From Pseudomonas fulva 12-X (GTDB taxonomy: Bacteria; Pseudomonadota; Gammaproteobacteria; Pseudomonadales; Pseudomonadaceae): DNA of 64,000 nt. The notes under the pieces are model-generated. The model was not told the DNA's origin. It made no database searches and saw only the letters and a list, made by a program, of their open reading frames with translations. The stretch's first letter is position 1; each line of letters begins with the position of its first letter. This document shows positions 7,461-15,913 of the stretch, piece after piece. A program made the translations under genes and the position numbers. The DNA lies in NCBI RefSeq assembly GCF_000213805.1, contig NC_015556.1, positions 4,045,001-4,109,000 of the forward strand, written 5' to 3'.

Positions 7461-7530
7461 CTGCAGCCGCCGACAAACAAAACGGCGCAGTAGGATAGGA
7501 GCGAATCACAAGTATTTTGCAGGTAAGCCA

Positions 7531-8454
7531 ATGTCCAACGACTGGGGCAGGAAACCAACATCCCTTCCACCGCTGAAAGCCATTCAGTCCTTCGAGCAAG
7601 TGGCACGCTTCGGCAATGTCGCCCGTGCGGCCGAACAGCTGAACCTCACGCCTTCGGCTGTCAGCCATCAGATCGCCAATCTGGAAGCCCTTATCGGTCG
7701 TCCATTGTTCCTTCGCAACGCCCGCGGCGTGACCTTGACGCCGGCGGGCGAGCAGTACCTGCGTGACGTCACCGGCGTGCTGCAGAACCTAGCCTTGGCT
7801 ACACAGCGGGCCGGCAACGATATCAGTGCCGATAGCCTGCGCCTGCATTCGGCGCCGAGTTTCGGTCTGCTGTGGCTATTACCTCGTTTGGAGCGTTTTC
7901 GCGAGAGCCACCCGGATATACAGATCAACCTGTCTTGCTCATACGAATCGCTGCACTTCGGCCGCAGCCAGATCGATCTCGACATCCGCCACGGCTACCC
8001 CAACTGGCCAAGCCTGGAGGTGCGAACCATCCGCCACGAGCACCTGGCCGTACTGGCATCGCCTGCGTTGCTGGCACGCCACCCGATAAGCGAACCGCAG
8101 GATCTGCTTTCCCAGGACCTCATCCTTTCCGAAGCCGCCCTGGTGCAATGGCCCCAGTGGTTCGCCCATCAGGGTGTGTCACTGCCCGAAGCACCGTTTG
8201 CGCTGAGCTTCGACCGCTCTTATATGAGCTTGGAAGCTGCCAGCCATGGCTTCGGCTTTGCGTTGGAAAGCTCCTTGCTGTCTCAGGATTACATTCGGCA
8301 AGGCCGCCTGGTGCCGGTGTTCGGTGAGCAGCGAAGCAGCGCGGTCAGCGCTCATCACCTGGTATTTCCACGCACCAATGCCAACCTGCCGCGAGTTGCG
8401 CGCTTCCTGCAATGGATGCAGCAGCAGTTGGGGCACGACCTCAACTATGGGTAA
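7531..8454 (+). CDS. LysR-family transcriptional regulator (GcvA-like), regulator of the SDR-transketolase operon
   Basis: The protein of about 307 residues has an N-terminal LysR winged helix (LPPLKAIQSFEQVARFGNVA, then AAEQLNLTPSAVSHQIANLE) and a periplasmic-binding-like effector domain. The layout resembles the GcvA/AmpR subgroup. The ATG at 7531 is preferred over 7429: it follows AGGTAAG with good spacing, while the longer frame would run across the putative operator at 7442. The gene is divergent from the SDR-MFS-transketolase operon, the standard arrangement for a LysR protein that controls its neighbours. The effector is presumably the substrate of that pathway or an intermediate. Confidence 0.9.
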   Translation: MSNDWGRKPTSLPPLKAIQSFEQVARFGNVARAAEQLNLTPSAVSHQIANLEALIGRPLFLRNARGVTLTPAGEQYLRDVTGVLQNLALATQRAGNDISADSLRLHSAPSFGLLWLLPRLERFRESHPDIQINLSCSYESLHFGRSQIDLDIRHGYPNWPSLEVRTIRHEHLAVLASPALLARHPISEPQDLLSQDLILSEAALVQWPQWFAHQGVSLPEAPFALSFDRSYMSLEAASHGFGFALESSLLSQDYIRQGRLVPVFGEQRSSAVSAHHLVFPRTNANLPRVARFLQWMQQQLGHDLNYG

Positions 8455-8596
8455 GCGATATAGCGAGTAGCATGGCCCGGCCCAGCAAAACCGCGTGCAA
8501 TCTCGCTGTCGCTTTGTACATAATTTGCGCGACGTTCCTATCCCGCCGTGCCTCACGCTGACGATACGAGCCAACCAGCCGAGCCGGGCCCGTATC

Positions 8597-10135
8597 GTGA
8601 AGAGCCAGAACTCCAAAATCACTCACCTCAGACGCCTGGTCGCGATCATGACCAGTGTGGTGGGTGTGGCCGTGCTGTTGCTTACCTACATGCAGGTCGA
8701 ATGGGACAGGCGCGAGTCGCTGCGCCAGCATGTGGCCGATATGGAGAACCTGGCGACGGCGTTGACCCGCCAGGCGGAGTCGACCATCCGCGATGCCCAT
8801 ACCGTGCTGCTCGGCATGCAGCGCACCTTGCAGGCCTCCCGTTATGACGCTGAAAGCCTGAACGAGGTGCTGGAGGTGGCGCGGGCGCAGTCGGCGATTC
8901 TCACCGACGTGCAGGGCTTCACGGTGCTGAGTGCCGAGGGACGACCGCTGATCACCACGGTGCCCAACCCGGTCACCAATTACTCCGCTCAGGACCGCGA
9001 GTATTTCGCGATGCAGCGCGACAACAAGGCAACGGGCCTGTACATCGGCGCGCCCGTACAGAGCCGCATGAGTGGCGAGTGGGTGATTTCCCTGACGCTG
9101 CGCCTCAGTGATGCCAATGGCGAGTTTCACGGCGTGGTGATGGCCACGCTGCTGGTCCAGCACTTCGTGGATTTCTACAAGAGCATCAACGTGGGCAGTC
9201 AGGGTGTGATCGGTATGACCAAGCGTGACGGTACGCTGCTGGTCAGGTCGAAGGATTCCGATCAGCACGCCGGCCTCAACATGTCGAAGAGCCCGGTGCT
9301 GCGTGCGGTAAATGAAAACGGTGTGACGCGCGGCAATATGGTGCTCACGGCGATGATCGACGGCGTGAAGCGCATCTATGGCTTCGATACCAGCGATGAG
9401 TACCCGATTCTGGTCGCTGCCTCCCTGGGTGAAGAAGAGGCGATGGCCGCCTGGCGCAATCGCACACTGCAGAACTGGTCACTGGCTGCCGGCGTGCTGG
9501 TCATCCTGTTCTCCATGGGTTGGCTGATCTGGCGCGCACTGGGCCGCCAGGGGCGCATGGAGGCGCGGCTGCAGAGCATGCACCGCGATCTGGCGCTGGC
9601 CAACCATGCGCTGGAGATCATGGCCGGCGAAGACGCCCTGACCGGCCTGGCAAACCGTCGCCGTCTGGACGAAGCGTTACGTGCGGCCTTCCAGTCCGCC
9701 GCCGCCCAGGGCCAGCCACTGTCGTTCGTGCTGCTGGATGTGGACCACTTCAAGCGCTTCAACGACCAGTACGGCCACCCAGCCGGTGACGAGGCGCTCA
9801 AACAGGTGGCGGCCGTGCTCAAGCGCCACGCCAAGCGCAGCGCGGATACCACAGCGCGCTACGGCGGCGAAGAGCTGGCGTTGATACTTCCGGGCGCCGA
9901 AAGCGCGGCGGCGATGGCCGTGGCCGAGCGCATCCGCGCCGATGTCGAGGCTCTGGCCATCGTCAATCAGGGCTCGCCCTACGCCTGCCTGACGCTCAGC
10001 ATTGGCGTTGCAGCCTGCCTGCCAGGGCGCGACATGCAGGCGCCTGGCGAGCTGGTCGCCGCCGCCGACGTCGCGCTCTACGCGGCCAAAAGCGCCGGCC
10101 GCAACCGCGTGACCCTCGCCGCACAGCCCGCCTGA
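8597..10135 (+). CDS. Membrane-anchored diguanylate cyclase with periplasmic Cache sensor
   Basis: Near the N-terminus there is a membrane segment (VAIMTSVVGVAVLLLTYM), then a periplasmic dCache-type sensor of about 250 residues (VLLGMQRTL...DREYFAMQRDNKA), a second membrane segment (LAAGVLVILFSMGWLIW) and a C-terminal GGDEF domain. The domain has LTGLANRRRLDEAL, the active-site motif GGEEL and, five residues before it, RSAD, which fits the RxxD inhibitory site. It should make c-di-GMP from GTP in response to an external ligand, with product feedback. The start is uncertain: GTG at 8597 puts the helix near the N-terminus, and another GTG at 8495 is possible. It stands alone between two LysR-linked loci. 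A PilZ protein is encoded at 56696. Confidence 0.9.
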   Translation: MKSQNSKITHLRRLVAIMTSVVGVAVLLLTYMQVEWDRRESLRQHVADMENLATALTRQAESTIRDAHTVLLGMQRTLQASRYDAESLNEVLEVARAQSAILTDVQGFTVLSAEGRPLITTVPNPVTNYSAQDREYFAMQRDNKATGLYIGAPVQSRMSGEWVISLTLRLSDANGEFHGVVMATLLVQHFVDFYKSINVGSQGVIGMTKRDGTLLVRSKDSDQHAGLNMSKSPVLRAVNENGVTRGNMVLTAMIDGVKRIYGFDTSDEYPILVAASLGEEEAMAAWRNRTLQNWSLAAGVLVILFSMGWLIWRALGRQGRMEARLQSMHRDLALANHALEIMAGEDALTGLANRRRLDEALRAAFQSAAAQGQPLSFVLLDVDHFKRFNDQYGHPAGDEALKQVAAVLKRHAKRSADTTARYGGEELALILPGAESAAAMAVAERIRADVEALAIVNQGSPYACLTLSIGVAACLPGRDMQAPGELVAAADVALYAAKSAGRNRVTLAAQPA

Positions 10136-10316
10136 TACGCCCTGCAGCCGTGCCCAGCTTCTTGCTGGGCAACGACGCCATCGTGGAGCACGCCGGTACA
10201 TGCGGATTGCAAATGAATCTATGCGGCGACGCCCTTACCGAAAGCAGAGTGCTGGACCATCACAAATGATAAGCACCTAGGGCGCTCCGCAGACTGAGTA
10301 CCTGCCGAAACGCAAA

Positions 10317-10342
10317 AGAAAGGGGCCTTGCGGCCCCTTTCC
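10317..10342 (-). terminator. Rho-independent terminator of the MFS-SDR-FAH operon
   Basis: A GC-rich stem (AAAGGGGCC with GGCCCCTTT, 4-nt loop) lies 11 bases beyond the stop of the FAH gene, followed on the minus strand by a short T-rich run. The plus-strand gene ending at 10135 may also use it. Confidence 0.75.
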
Positions 10343-10352
10343 CGTGTCCGCC

Positions 10353-11201
10353 TCAGTCAGCCTGTACGGTGACCTGCTGCTGTTCACCCAGCCCGGCGAT
10401 GCCAAGCCTGATGGTCTGCCCGGCGCGCAGGAATACCGGGTTGGGCTTGATGCCAAGGCCCACGCCCGGCGGGGTGCCGGTGGAGATCACGTCGCCCGGC
10501 TGCAGGCTCATGCAGCGGCTCAGGTAGGCGATTAGTTGCGGCACGTTGAAGATCAGCGTGCGCGTGTTGCCCTGCTGGTAGCGGTGGCCGTCGACCTCCA
10601 GCCACATGTCCAGATTGTGCGGATCGGCGATTTCGTCACGGGTCACCAGCCACGGGCCGAGCGGGCCGAAGGTGTCGAAGCCCTTGCCCTTGTCCCAACT
10701 GCCGCCGCGTTCGAGCTGCCATTCGCGCTCGGACACGTCGTTGATCACGCAGTAGCCGGCGACGTGGTCCATGGCGTTGGCCTCGTCGATGTAACGTCCG
10801 CCCTTGCCGATCACCACGCCCAGCTCGACTTCCCAGTCGGTCTTGGTCGAGCCGCGGGGAATCTCGACTGCGTCGTTGGGGCCGCAGATGGCGCTGGTCC
10901 ATTTGTTGAAGATGATCGGCTCCTTGGGCACGTCCATACCCGACTCGGCGGCGTGGTCGGCGTAGTTGAGGCCGATGCACACGAACTTGCCGACCTGGCC
11001 GACGCAGGCGCCAATGCGCGGGTTGCCGGTCACGACTGGCAGGCTGGCCACATCGATCTTCGTCAGCGCGGCGAGGCCCGCCGGCGTCAGCACGTCGCCG
11101 GCGATATCGGCCACATGCCCGGAGAGGTCACGAATCTGGTTGTCGGCATCCAGCAGGCCTGGCTTTTCCGCGCCCTTGGCGCCGTAACGTAGCAGTTTCA
11201 T
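10353..11201 (-). CDS. Fumarylacetoacetate hydrolase-family protein, probable 2,4-diketo-3-deoxy sugar-acid hydrolase
   Basis: The 282-residue FAH-fold protein contains FVCIGLNYADHAAESG, the metal-site region TDWEVELGVVIGKGG and the catalytic region NDVSEREWQ. Homologues with this pattern include ureidoglycolate lyase-like proteins and hydrolases of 2,4-diketo-3-deoxy-L-fuconate or -rhamnonate, which cleave a C-C bond to give pyruvate and a hydroxy acid. The second role is favoured because an SDR of the 2-keto-3-deoxy sugar-acid dehydrogenase type is immediately upstream, followed by an aldonate-type porter and, on the other strand, an aldonate dehydratase. For a pentonate the products would be pyruvate and glycolate. 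The family call is firm; the exact substrate is inferred from context. Confidence 0.85.
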   Translation of the reverse strand: MKLLRYGAKGAEKPGLLDADNQIRDLSGHVADIAGDVLTPAGLAALTKIDVASLPVVTGNPRIGACVGQVGKFVCIGLNYADHAAESGMDVPKEPIIFNKWTSAICGPNDAVEIPRGSTKTDWEVELGVVIGKGGRYIDEANAMDHVAGYCVINDVSEREWQLERGGSWDKGKGFDTFGPLGPWLVTRDEIADPHNLDMWLEVDGHRYQQGNTRTLIFNVPQLIAYLSRCMSLQPGDVISTGTPPGVGLGIKPNPVFLRAGQTIRLGIAGLGEQQQVTVQAD

Positions 11202-11232
11202 GTGGGGTCCTTGTTCAGGTTCAAGACGTGGC

Positions 11233-11976
11233 TCAGATGCTCATGCCGCCATCGATCACATGCAGCGCACCGGTGGTATAGGAAGACGCATCGGAGCCGA
11301 GGTAAAGCACCAACCGGGCAATTTCATCGGCGCTACCGAGGCGGCCCATGGGCTGGCGGGCAACGAACTGGCCGTACACCTGCTCCTCGGCCACGCCCTG
11401 CAGCGCCGCCTGTTCGGCGATGCGCGAACGCAGCGAGGGCGAGTCGACGGTGCCTGGGCAGATGGCATTGCAGCGAATGCCCTGGGCGATGTAGTCGGCG
11501 GCCACCGCCTTGGTCAGGCCGACCACCGCGGCCTTGCTGGCGGTGTAGGCGCAGCGGTTGGGCACGCCCTTGATGCTCGACGCCACCGAGGCCATGTTGA
11601 TGATCGAGCCGCCGCCGCGGGCCAGCATGCCCGGCAGTGTGGCGCGAATCATCCGGTACATGGCGGTGACGTTGAGCTGCAGCGAGCGCTCCCAGGCGGC
11701 CTCGTCGCAGTCCAGAATGCTGCCGGCGTGCACGTAGCCGGCGCAGTTGAACAGCACGTCCACCGCACCGACCTGCTCGCTGAGCGCGGCGATGGCCTGG
11801 GCCGAGGTGACGTCCAGCTGCAGGGCGGTAAGGCCCGGCTCATCCTGCAATGCGCCAATCGCGATATCGGTGGCGATCACCTCGGCACCCGCGGCCGCGA
11901 AGGCCCGGGCGCTGGCCAGGCCGATGCCCTGGCCGGCTGCGGTGATCAGCACGCGTTTGCCGTGCATCTCGCTCAT
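11233..11976 (-). CDS. SDR dehydrogenase, 2-keto-3-deoxy sugar-acid 4-dehydrogenase-like
   Basis: The 247-residue SDR has cofactor motif TAAGQGIGLASARAFA, the structural motif NCAG, catalytic residues in MASVASS and YTASK, and TD after the second strand, indicating NAD. Overall pattern and length resemble 2-keto-3-deoxy-L-fuconate or -rhamnonate dehydrogenases and the related DHRS6 group, which oxidise C4 to give a 2,4-diketo acid. The next gene encodes an FAH-type hydrolase that would cleave such a product, so the pair forms a two-step route. The ATG at 11976 overlaps the stop of the upstream MFS gene (ATGA). The chain length of the natural substrate is not visible. Confidence 0.85.
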   Translation of the reverse strand: MSEMHGKRVLITAAGQGIGLASARAFAAAGAEVIATDIAIGALQDEPGLTALQLDVTSAQAIAALSEQVGAVDVLFNCAGYVHAGSILDCDEAAWERSLQLNVTAMYRMIRATLPGMLARGGGSIINMASVASSIKGVPNRCAYTASKAAVVGLTKAVAADYIAQGIRCNAICPGTVDSPSLRSRIAEQAALQGVAEEQVYGQFVARQPMGRLGSADEIARLVLYLGSDASSYTTGALHVIDGGMSI

Positions 11977-13367
11977 GCTTTCTCCAGGGTCAGGCTGCCG
12001 GTAGGCGTGGCGACCGGCGTGCGGCTGGGCGTGCCGAGCATGCTGCGCGGGATGGCCATGATCAGCGCGCCGCTGACGAACAGGCAGGCGGCCAGCACGT
12101 AGGTGCCGTTGTTGATGTCGCCGGTCATGGTTTCCGCCATGGCGGTGATCATCGAGCCGGTGAAGCCGGACAGGTTGCCGAACGAGTTGATGATGCCGAT
12201 GCCGGCCGCCGCGGCGATGCCGGACAGCACGGTGCCGGGCAGCGTCCAGTAGATCGGCATCAGGCTGAGAATGCCGGAGGCGGCGACGCTCAGGAACAGC
12301 ACCGAAAGCACGATGTTGTGGGCGAAGTAGGCGCTGAGCATCAGCCCGACACCGCCGATGAATGCCGGGATCGCGGCATGCAGACGGCGCTCGCCGGTGC
12401 GGTTGGAATGGCGGGCGTTGAGCAGCATCGCCACGGCGGCTACGCCGTAGGGAATGGCGGTCAGTAGGCCGATGTGCAGGCTGCTGGTGATACCGGCGCT
12501 CTTGATGATCGACGGCATCCAGAACGCCAGCCCGTAGAAGCCGGTGTTGAAGGTAAGCAGAATTAGTACCAGCAGCCACACGCGCGGGTTGAGGAAGGCT
12601 TCGCTGAGGCGCGAGGCCTTGCCGGTGTTGTCCTGCTGCAGGTTGGCCTTGAGCAGGGTCTTCTCGGCGGCGGACAGCCACTTGGCCTTGTCGATGTTGT
12701 CGCACAGGCAGACGATCACCACGACCGCCATGACGATCGACGGCAGGCCTTCGATCAGCAGCATCCACTGCCAGCCGGACAGCCCGTGCACGCCCTGCAT
12801 GGCGGTCATCAACCAACCGGAAAGCATGCCGCCGATGACCAGGCTGATCGGCAGCGCCAGCAGAAAGCCGGACATCACGCGGCTCTGCCGGTGGGTCGGA
12901 AACCAGTAGTTGAGGTACAGAATCACGCCCGGGAAGAAACCGGCTTCACAGATGCCGAGCAGAAAACGCAGGGTGTAGAACATGGTGCTCGACTGGATGC
13001 CGAAGAACTGCGCCAGCGGCACGGTGAACGCCACGGCCATCGACACCAGTGCCCAGGTGAACATGATGCGAGCGATCCAGAAGCGCGCGCCGAGGCGGTG
13101 CAGCAACAGGTTGCTCGGCACTTCGAACAGGAAGTAGCCCCAGAAGAACATGCTCGCGCCCAGGGCGTAGACGGTGTTGCTGAACTGCAGGTCTTCGAGC
13201 ATATCCAGCTTGGCGAAGCCGATATTGACGCGGTCCAGATAGGCCGCCATGTAGCACAGCAGCAGGATGGGCAGGATGCGCAGGATGACCTTGCGGTAGG
13301 TGCGGTCCTCGAAGGAACTGTCGTGGTCGCGTGCTGGCGCGGCCGATTGCTCGGTACGTGGTTGCAT
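11973..13367 (-). CDS. MFS transporter, ACS family, probable sugar-acid importer
   Basis: The protein of about 464 residues has roughly 12 membrane helices. It shows the ACS signature YLDRVNIGFAKLDM and the loop FEVPSNLLLHRLGARFWIAR. The start at 13367 is preferred over 13394 because AAGGGT lies at a good distance upstream. It is first in an operon with the SDR and FAH hydrolase genes and overlaps the SDR gene by 4 bases. Given the aldonate dehydratases encoded on the other side of the LysR gene, import of a pentonate or related sugar acid is likely. An operator-like palindrome lies about 235 bp upstream at 13603. Confidence 0.9.
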   Translation of the reverse strand: MQPRTEQSAAPARDHDSSFEDRTYRKVILRILPILLLCYMAAYLDRVNIGFAKLDMLEDLQFSNTVYALGASMFFWGYFLFEVPSNLLLHRLGARFWIARIMFTWALVSMAVAFTVPLAQFFGIQSSTMFYTLRFLLGICEAGFFPGVILYLNYWFPTHRQSRVMSGFLLALPISLVIGGMLSGWLMTAMQGVHGLSGWQWMLLIEGLPSIVMAVVVIVCLCDNIDKAKWLSAAEKTLLKANLQQDNTGKASRLSEAFLNPRVWLLVLILLTFNTGFYGLAFWMPSIIKSAGITSSLHIGLLTAIPYGVAAVAMLLNARHSNRTGERRLHAAIPAFIGGVGLMLSAYFAHNIVLSVLFLSVAASGILSLMPIYWTLPGTVLSGIAAAAGIGIINSFGNLSGFTGSMITAMAETMTGDINNGTYVLAACLFVSGALIMAIPRSMLGTPSRTPVATPTGSLTLEKA

Positions 13368-13602
13368 GGTGGTGACCCTTGGGCATGCGCGCATGCCTGA
13401 TTGTTTTTATTGAAATGGGCTTCGCTGGGCGGCGCCTGGCGACACAGCAGTGGTTACAGCGGTGAGGCTCCCTGACGGTGAATGGGCCACCCGGCAGCTT
13501 GGCGTGCCGGGCTCGACGGCCGGGCGCTTGCCCGACCGCAGTGGCGATGGCCGGTAATCTATGCCGCGGATCGATTCAATCCCAATGGCATTTGCTGATT
13601 AA

Positions 13603-13623
13603 TCGATAACGTTGCGTTATCGA
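13603..13623. promoter_or_regulatory. Inverted repeat, candidate operator for the aldonate-locus LysR protein (copy 1)
   Basis: The perfect 8-bp palindrome TCGATAAC-N5-GTTATCGA sits just past the LysR stop codon, upstream of the minus-strand MFS-SDR-FAH operon. It matches the palindrome at 14583-14603 in 14 of 16 arm bases with the same spacer length, which suggests one protein binds both. Confidence 0.7.
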
Positions 13624-13624
13624 A

Positions 13625-14566
13625 TCAGTCACGCTCGCGCTGCGCATTGGCGAGCAGGATGTCGGCGAATTCCCGGGCCGGGCCCAGCAGCTGATCACCC
13701 TTGCGGGTGAGAATCCCGTAGTCCTGGGGCATCAGGTAGAACGGCGTGTCGAGCTTCTTCAGCAGGCCACTGCCCAGGTGCTCCAGCACCATGGCCTCGG
13801 GCAACATGCCGATCATCGGCCCGCCCTGCAGCACCTTGAGGAAGGTCTGCATGGAGATGGTTTCGATGGTGTTGCGCGGCACCTCTACCTTGGCCTTGGC
13901 GAACACTTCTTCCATACGCCCGCGAATCGGCGTGCCCTTGGGGTAGAGAATCCACGGCCAAGTCACCAGTTGCTCCAGGGTCATGGGCCCAGCCTCGCAT
14001 AGCGGGTGACGGCTGTTGACCACGATGCAGAACGGCTCCGGCGCCAGGGGCTGGAAGTCATAGCGCTGCTGCTGGCTCTGCTCGGTGAAGCGGCCGATGG
14101 CCAGGTCCAGGTTGCGTTCTTCGAGCATTTCCATCAGGTGGTCGCTGGTCTGCTCGACCACTTCGATGGCCAGCAGTGGCCAGCGCTGCTTGATCTGCAC
14201 AATGGCCTCGGGCAGCGCCACCGCCGTGGCGGCGAAGATGCCGCCGACCTTGAGGTGACCATGGCCGCCGGCGCTGAGGTTGTTGATCTGCTCGACGAAG
14301 GTGCGCGCATCGTTCAACGCCAGGTGCGCGTAACGCAGCACCTGGGCGCCCAGCGGCGTGGGCTGCATGCTGCGCGGCAGGCGCTCGAACACGGCGAAGC
14401 CGAGCAGGCTCTCGATCTCCTTGAGCATCTTGCTCAGTGCCGGCTGGCTGAGGTTCATCTGCTGCGCCGCCAGGTGCATGTTGCGGGTGCGACCCAGGGT
14501 GTCGAGGAGCGTCAGGTGACGGAATTTCAGCCAGTTGCAGAAGCTCGAGAACGACAGATCCGACAT
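13625..14566 (-). CDS. LysR-family regulator (GbpR-like) of the aldonate locus
   Basis: The 313-residue protein has a LysR DNA-binding domain (FRHLTLLDTLGRTRNMHLAA, then QQMNLSQPALSKMLKEIESL) and a substrate-binding-like domain. The sequence style is that of GbpR, CbbR and GalR-type LysR proteins associated with sugar and sugar-acid loci. It is transcribed away from the dehydratase operon (start 14682) and lies upstream of the MFS-SDR-FAH operon, so it sits between the two gene sets it most likely controls. Similar palindromes lie at both of its ends (13603 and 14583). The effector is presumably an aldonate or 2-keto-3-deoxy intermediate. Confidence 0.9.
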   Translation of the reverse strand: MSDLSFSSFCNWLKFRHLTLLDTLGRTRNMHLAAQQMNLSQPALSKMLKEIESLLGFAVFERLPRSMQPTPLGAQVLRYAHLALNDARTFVEQINNLSAGGHGHLKVGGIFAATAVALPEAIVQIKQRWPLLAIEVVEQTSDHLMEMLEERNLDLAIGRFTEQSQQQRYDFQPLAPEPFCIVVNSRHPLCEAGPMTLEQLVTWPWILYPKGTPIRGRMEEVFAKAKVEVPRNTIETISMQTFLKVLQGGPMIGMLPEAMVLEHLGSGLLKKLDTPFYLMPQDYGILTRKGDQLLGPAREFADILLANAQRERD

Positions 14567-14582
14567 GGGCAGCTCCAGGCAT

Positions 14583-14603
14583 TCAATAACGCCAGGTTAT
14601 TGA
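14583..14603. promoter_or_regulatory. Inverted repeat, candidate LysR operator (copy 2)
   Basis: The perfect palindrome TCAATAAC-N5-GTTATTGA is placed 17 bp upstream of the LysR start and about 80 bp upstream of the XylX-like gene. This fits autoregulation plus activation of the divergent operon. It is a near copy of the palindrome at 13603. Confidence 0.7.
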
Positions 14604-14681
14604 TAATTGAAAATATGCCATTGGAGTTTATCCACATCGCCGCCTAGCGTGCAGCTTTCATGCACCCCGGAATTCATCGCC

Positions 14682-15860
14682 ATGTCGATCCGCCTGACCC
14701 CTGAAAACACCCTGCCTGCCGACGCTGCCACGGCCACGTTGATCGGCCGCGCCTGGATTCCCGGCGCCATCGCCGGCCCTTCACCCATCGTGCTGCGTGC
14801 CGACGGCGTGTTCGATCTGTCCGCGCGCTTCGCCACCCTCAGCCAGTTGCTGGAACTCGATGATCCGCTGCAGGCGGTGCGCGACACGCCCGGCACCTTC
14901 GTCGGCAGCATCGAGGCGCTGCTGGCCAACACCGGCGCCCACGCCGACCCGAGCCAGGCGTACCTGCTGGCACCTGCCGACCTGCAGGTGATCAAGGCCG
15001 CCGGGGTGACCTTCGCCGCCAGCATGATCGAGCGGGTGATCGAGGAAAAAGCCGCCGGCGACGCCGCCAAGGCGCAGAGCGTGCGGGCCATCGTGCGTGA
15101 GGCCATCGGCGACAACCTGCGCGCCGTGCAGCCCGGCTCGCCCCAGGCGATGCGTCTCAAGGAGCTGCTGATCGAGCAGAACATGTGGTCGCAGTACCTG
15201 GAGGTCGGCATCGGCCCGGATGCGGAGATCTTCACCAAGGCGCCGATTCTGGCCGCCGTGGGCAGCGCCAGCGAGATCGGCATCCACCCGATTTCCCAGT
15301 GGAACAACCCGGAGCCGGAGGTGGTGCTGGCGGTCAACAGCCGCGGGCAGATTCACGGCGCCACCCTGGGCAACGACGTCAACCTGCGTGACGTGGAAGG
15401 CCGCAGCGCTCTCTTGCTCAGCAAGGCCAAGGACAACAACGCCTCCTGCGCTATCGGCCCGTTCATCCGCCTATTCGACGAACACTTCGACCTGGATGCG
15501 GTGCGCAACTGCGTGGTCGAGCTGGAGGTTGAAGGCACCGACGGCTACCGGCTCACCGGCTCCAGCTCCATGGACCAGATCAGCCGCGACCCGCAGAACC
15601 TGGCGAGCCAGACACTCAACGCCTCGCACCAGTACCCGGACGGTTTCCTGCTGTTTCTCGGCACCCTGTTCGCGCCCACCGAGGACCGCGACCACCCCGG
15701 CAGCGGCTTTACCCATAAAATCGGCGACCGCGTGAGCATCAGCAGCCCGCGCCTCGGCGCCCTGCACAACCAGGTGACCACCAGCGACAAGGCCGCTCCG
15801 TGGACCTTCGGCATCACCGCGCTGATCAACAACCTCAGCGCCCGCGGCCTGCTGGGCTAA
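14682..15860 (+). CDS. xylX: 2-keto-3-deoxy-pentonate dehydratase (XylX-like, FAH superfamily)
   Basis: The 392-residue protein closely follows the Caulobacter XylX pattern. Shared blocks include LQVIKAAGVTFAASMIERVI, LWSQYLEVGIGPDAEIFTK-type sequence (here MWSQYLEVGIGPDAEIFTK), WNNPEPEVVL, GNDVNLRDVEGRSALLLSKA and KDNNASCAIGPF. XylX dehydrates 2-keto-3-deoxy-xylonate or -arabinonate to 2-oxoglutarate semialdehyde in the oxidative non-phosphorylative (Weimberg) pathway. The ATG at 14682 gives the family length. It is first in an operon with a XylD-type aldonate dehydratase, whose product it would use. No 2-oxoglutarate-semialdehyde dehydrogenase gene is in the window, so the final step must be encoded elsewhere. 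D-xylonate versus L-arabinonate cannot be distinguished here. Confidence 0.85.
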   Translation: MSIRLTPENTLPADAATATLIGRAWIPGAIAGPSPIVLRADGVFDLSARFATLSQLLELDDPLQAVRDTPGTFVGSIEALLANTGAHADPSQAYLLAPADLQVIKAAGVTFAASMIERVIEEKAAGDAAKAQSVRAIVREAIGDNLRAVQPGSPQAMRLKELLIEQNMWSQYLEVGIGPDAEIFTKAPILAAVGSASEIGIHPISQWNNPEPEVVLAVNSRGQIHGATLGNDVNLRDVEGRSALLLSKAKDNNASCAIGPFIRLFDEHFDLDAVRNCVVELEVEGTDGYRLTGSSSMDQISRDPQNLASQTLNASHQYPDGFLLFLGTLFAPTEDRDHPGSGFTHKIGDRVSISSPRLGALHNQVTTSDKAAPWTFGITALINNLSARGLLG

Positions 15861-15913
15861 TCCTCGCCGTATCCAGCGCCACGCGATTCATTCAAGAACA
15901 AGAGAAACGAATC

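Noticed and set aside
7429..7530. N-terminal extension of the LysR gene
   Set aside because: It would place coding sequence over the palindrome at 7442 and adds a non-family sequence; 7531 has a better ribosome-binding site.
10152..10170. Hairpin GCCCAGC-N5-GCTGGGC after the diguanylate cyclase as a terminator
   Set aside because: There is no T run after the stem; too short and common in GC-rich DNA to call.
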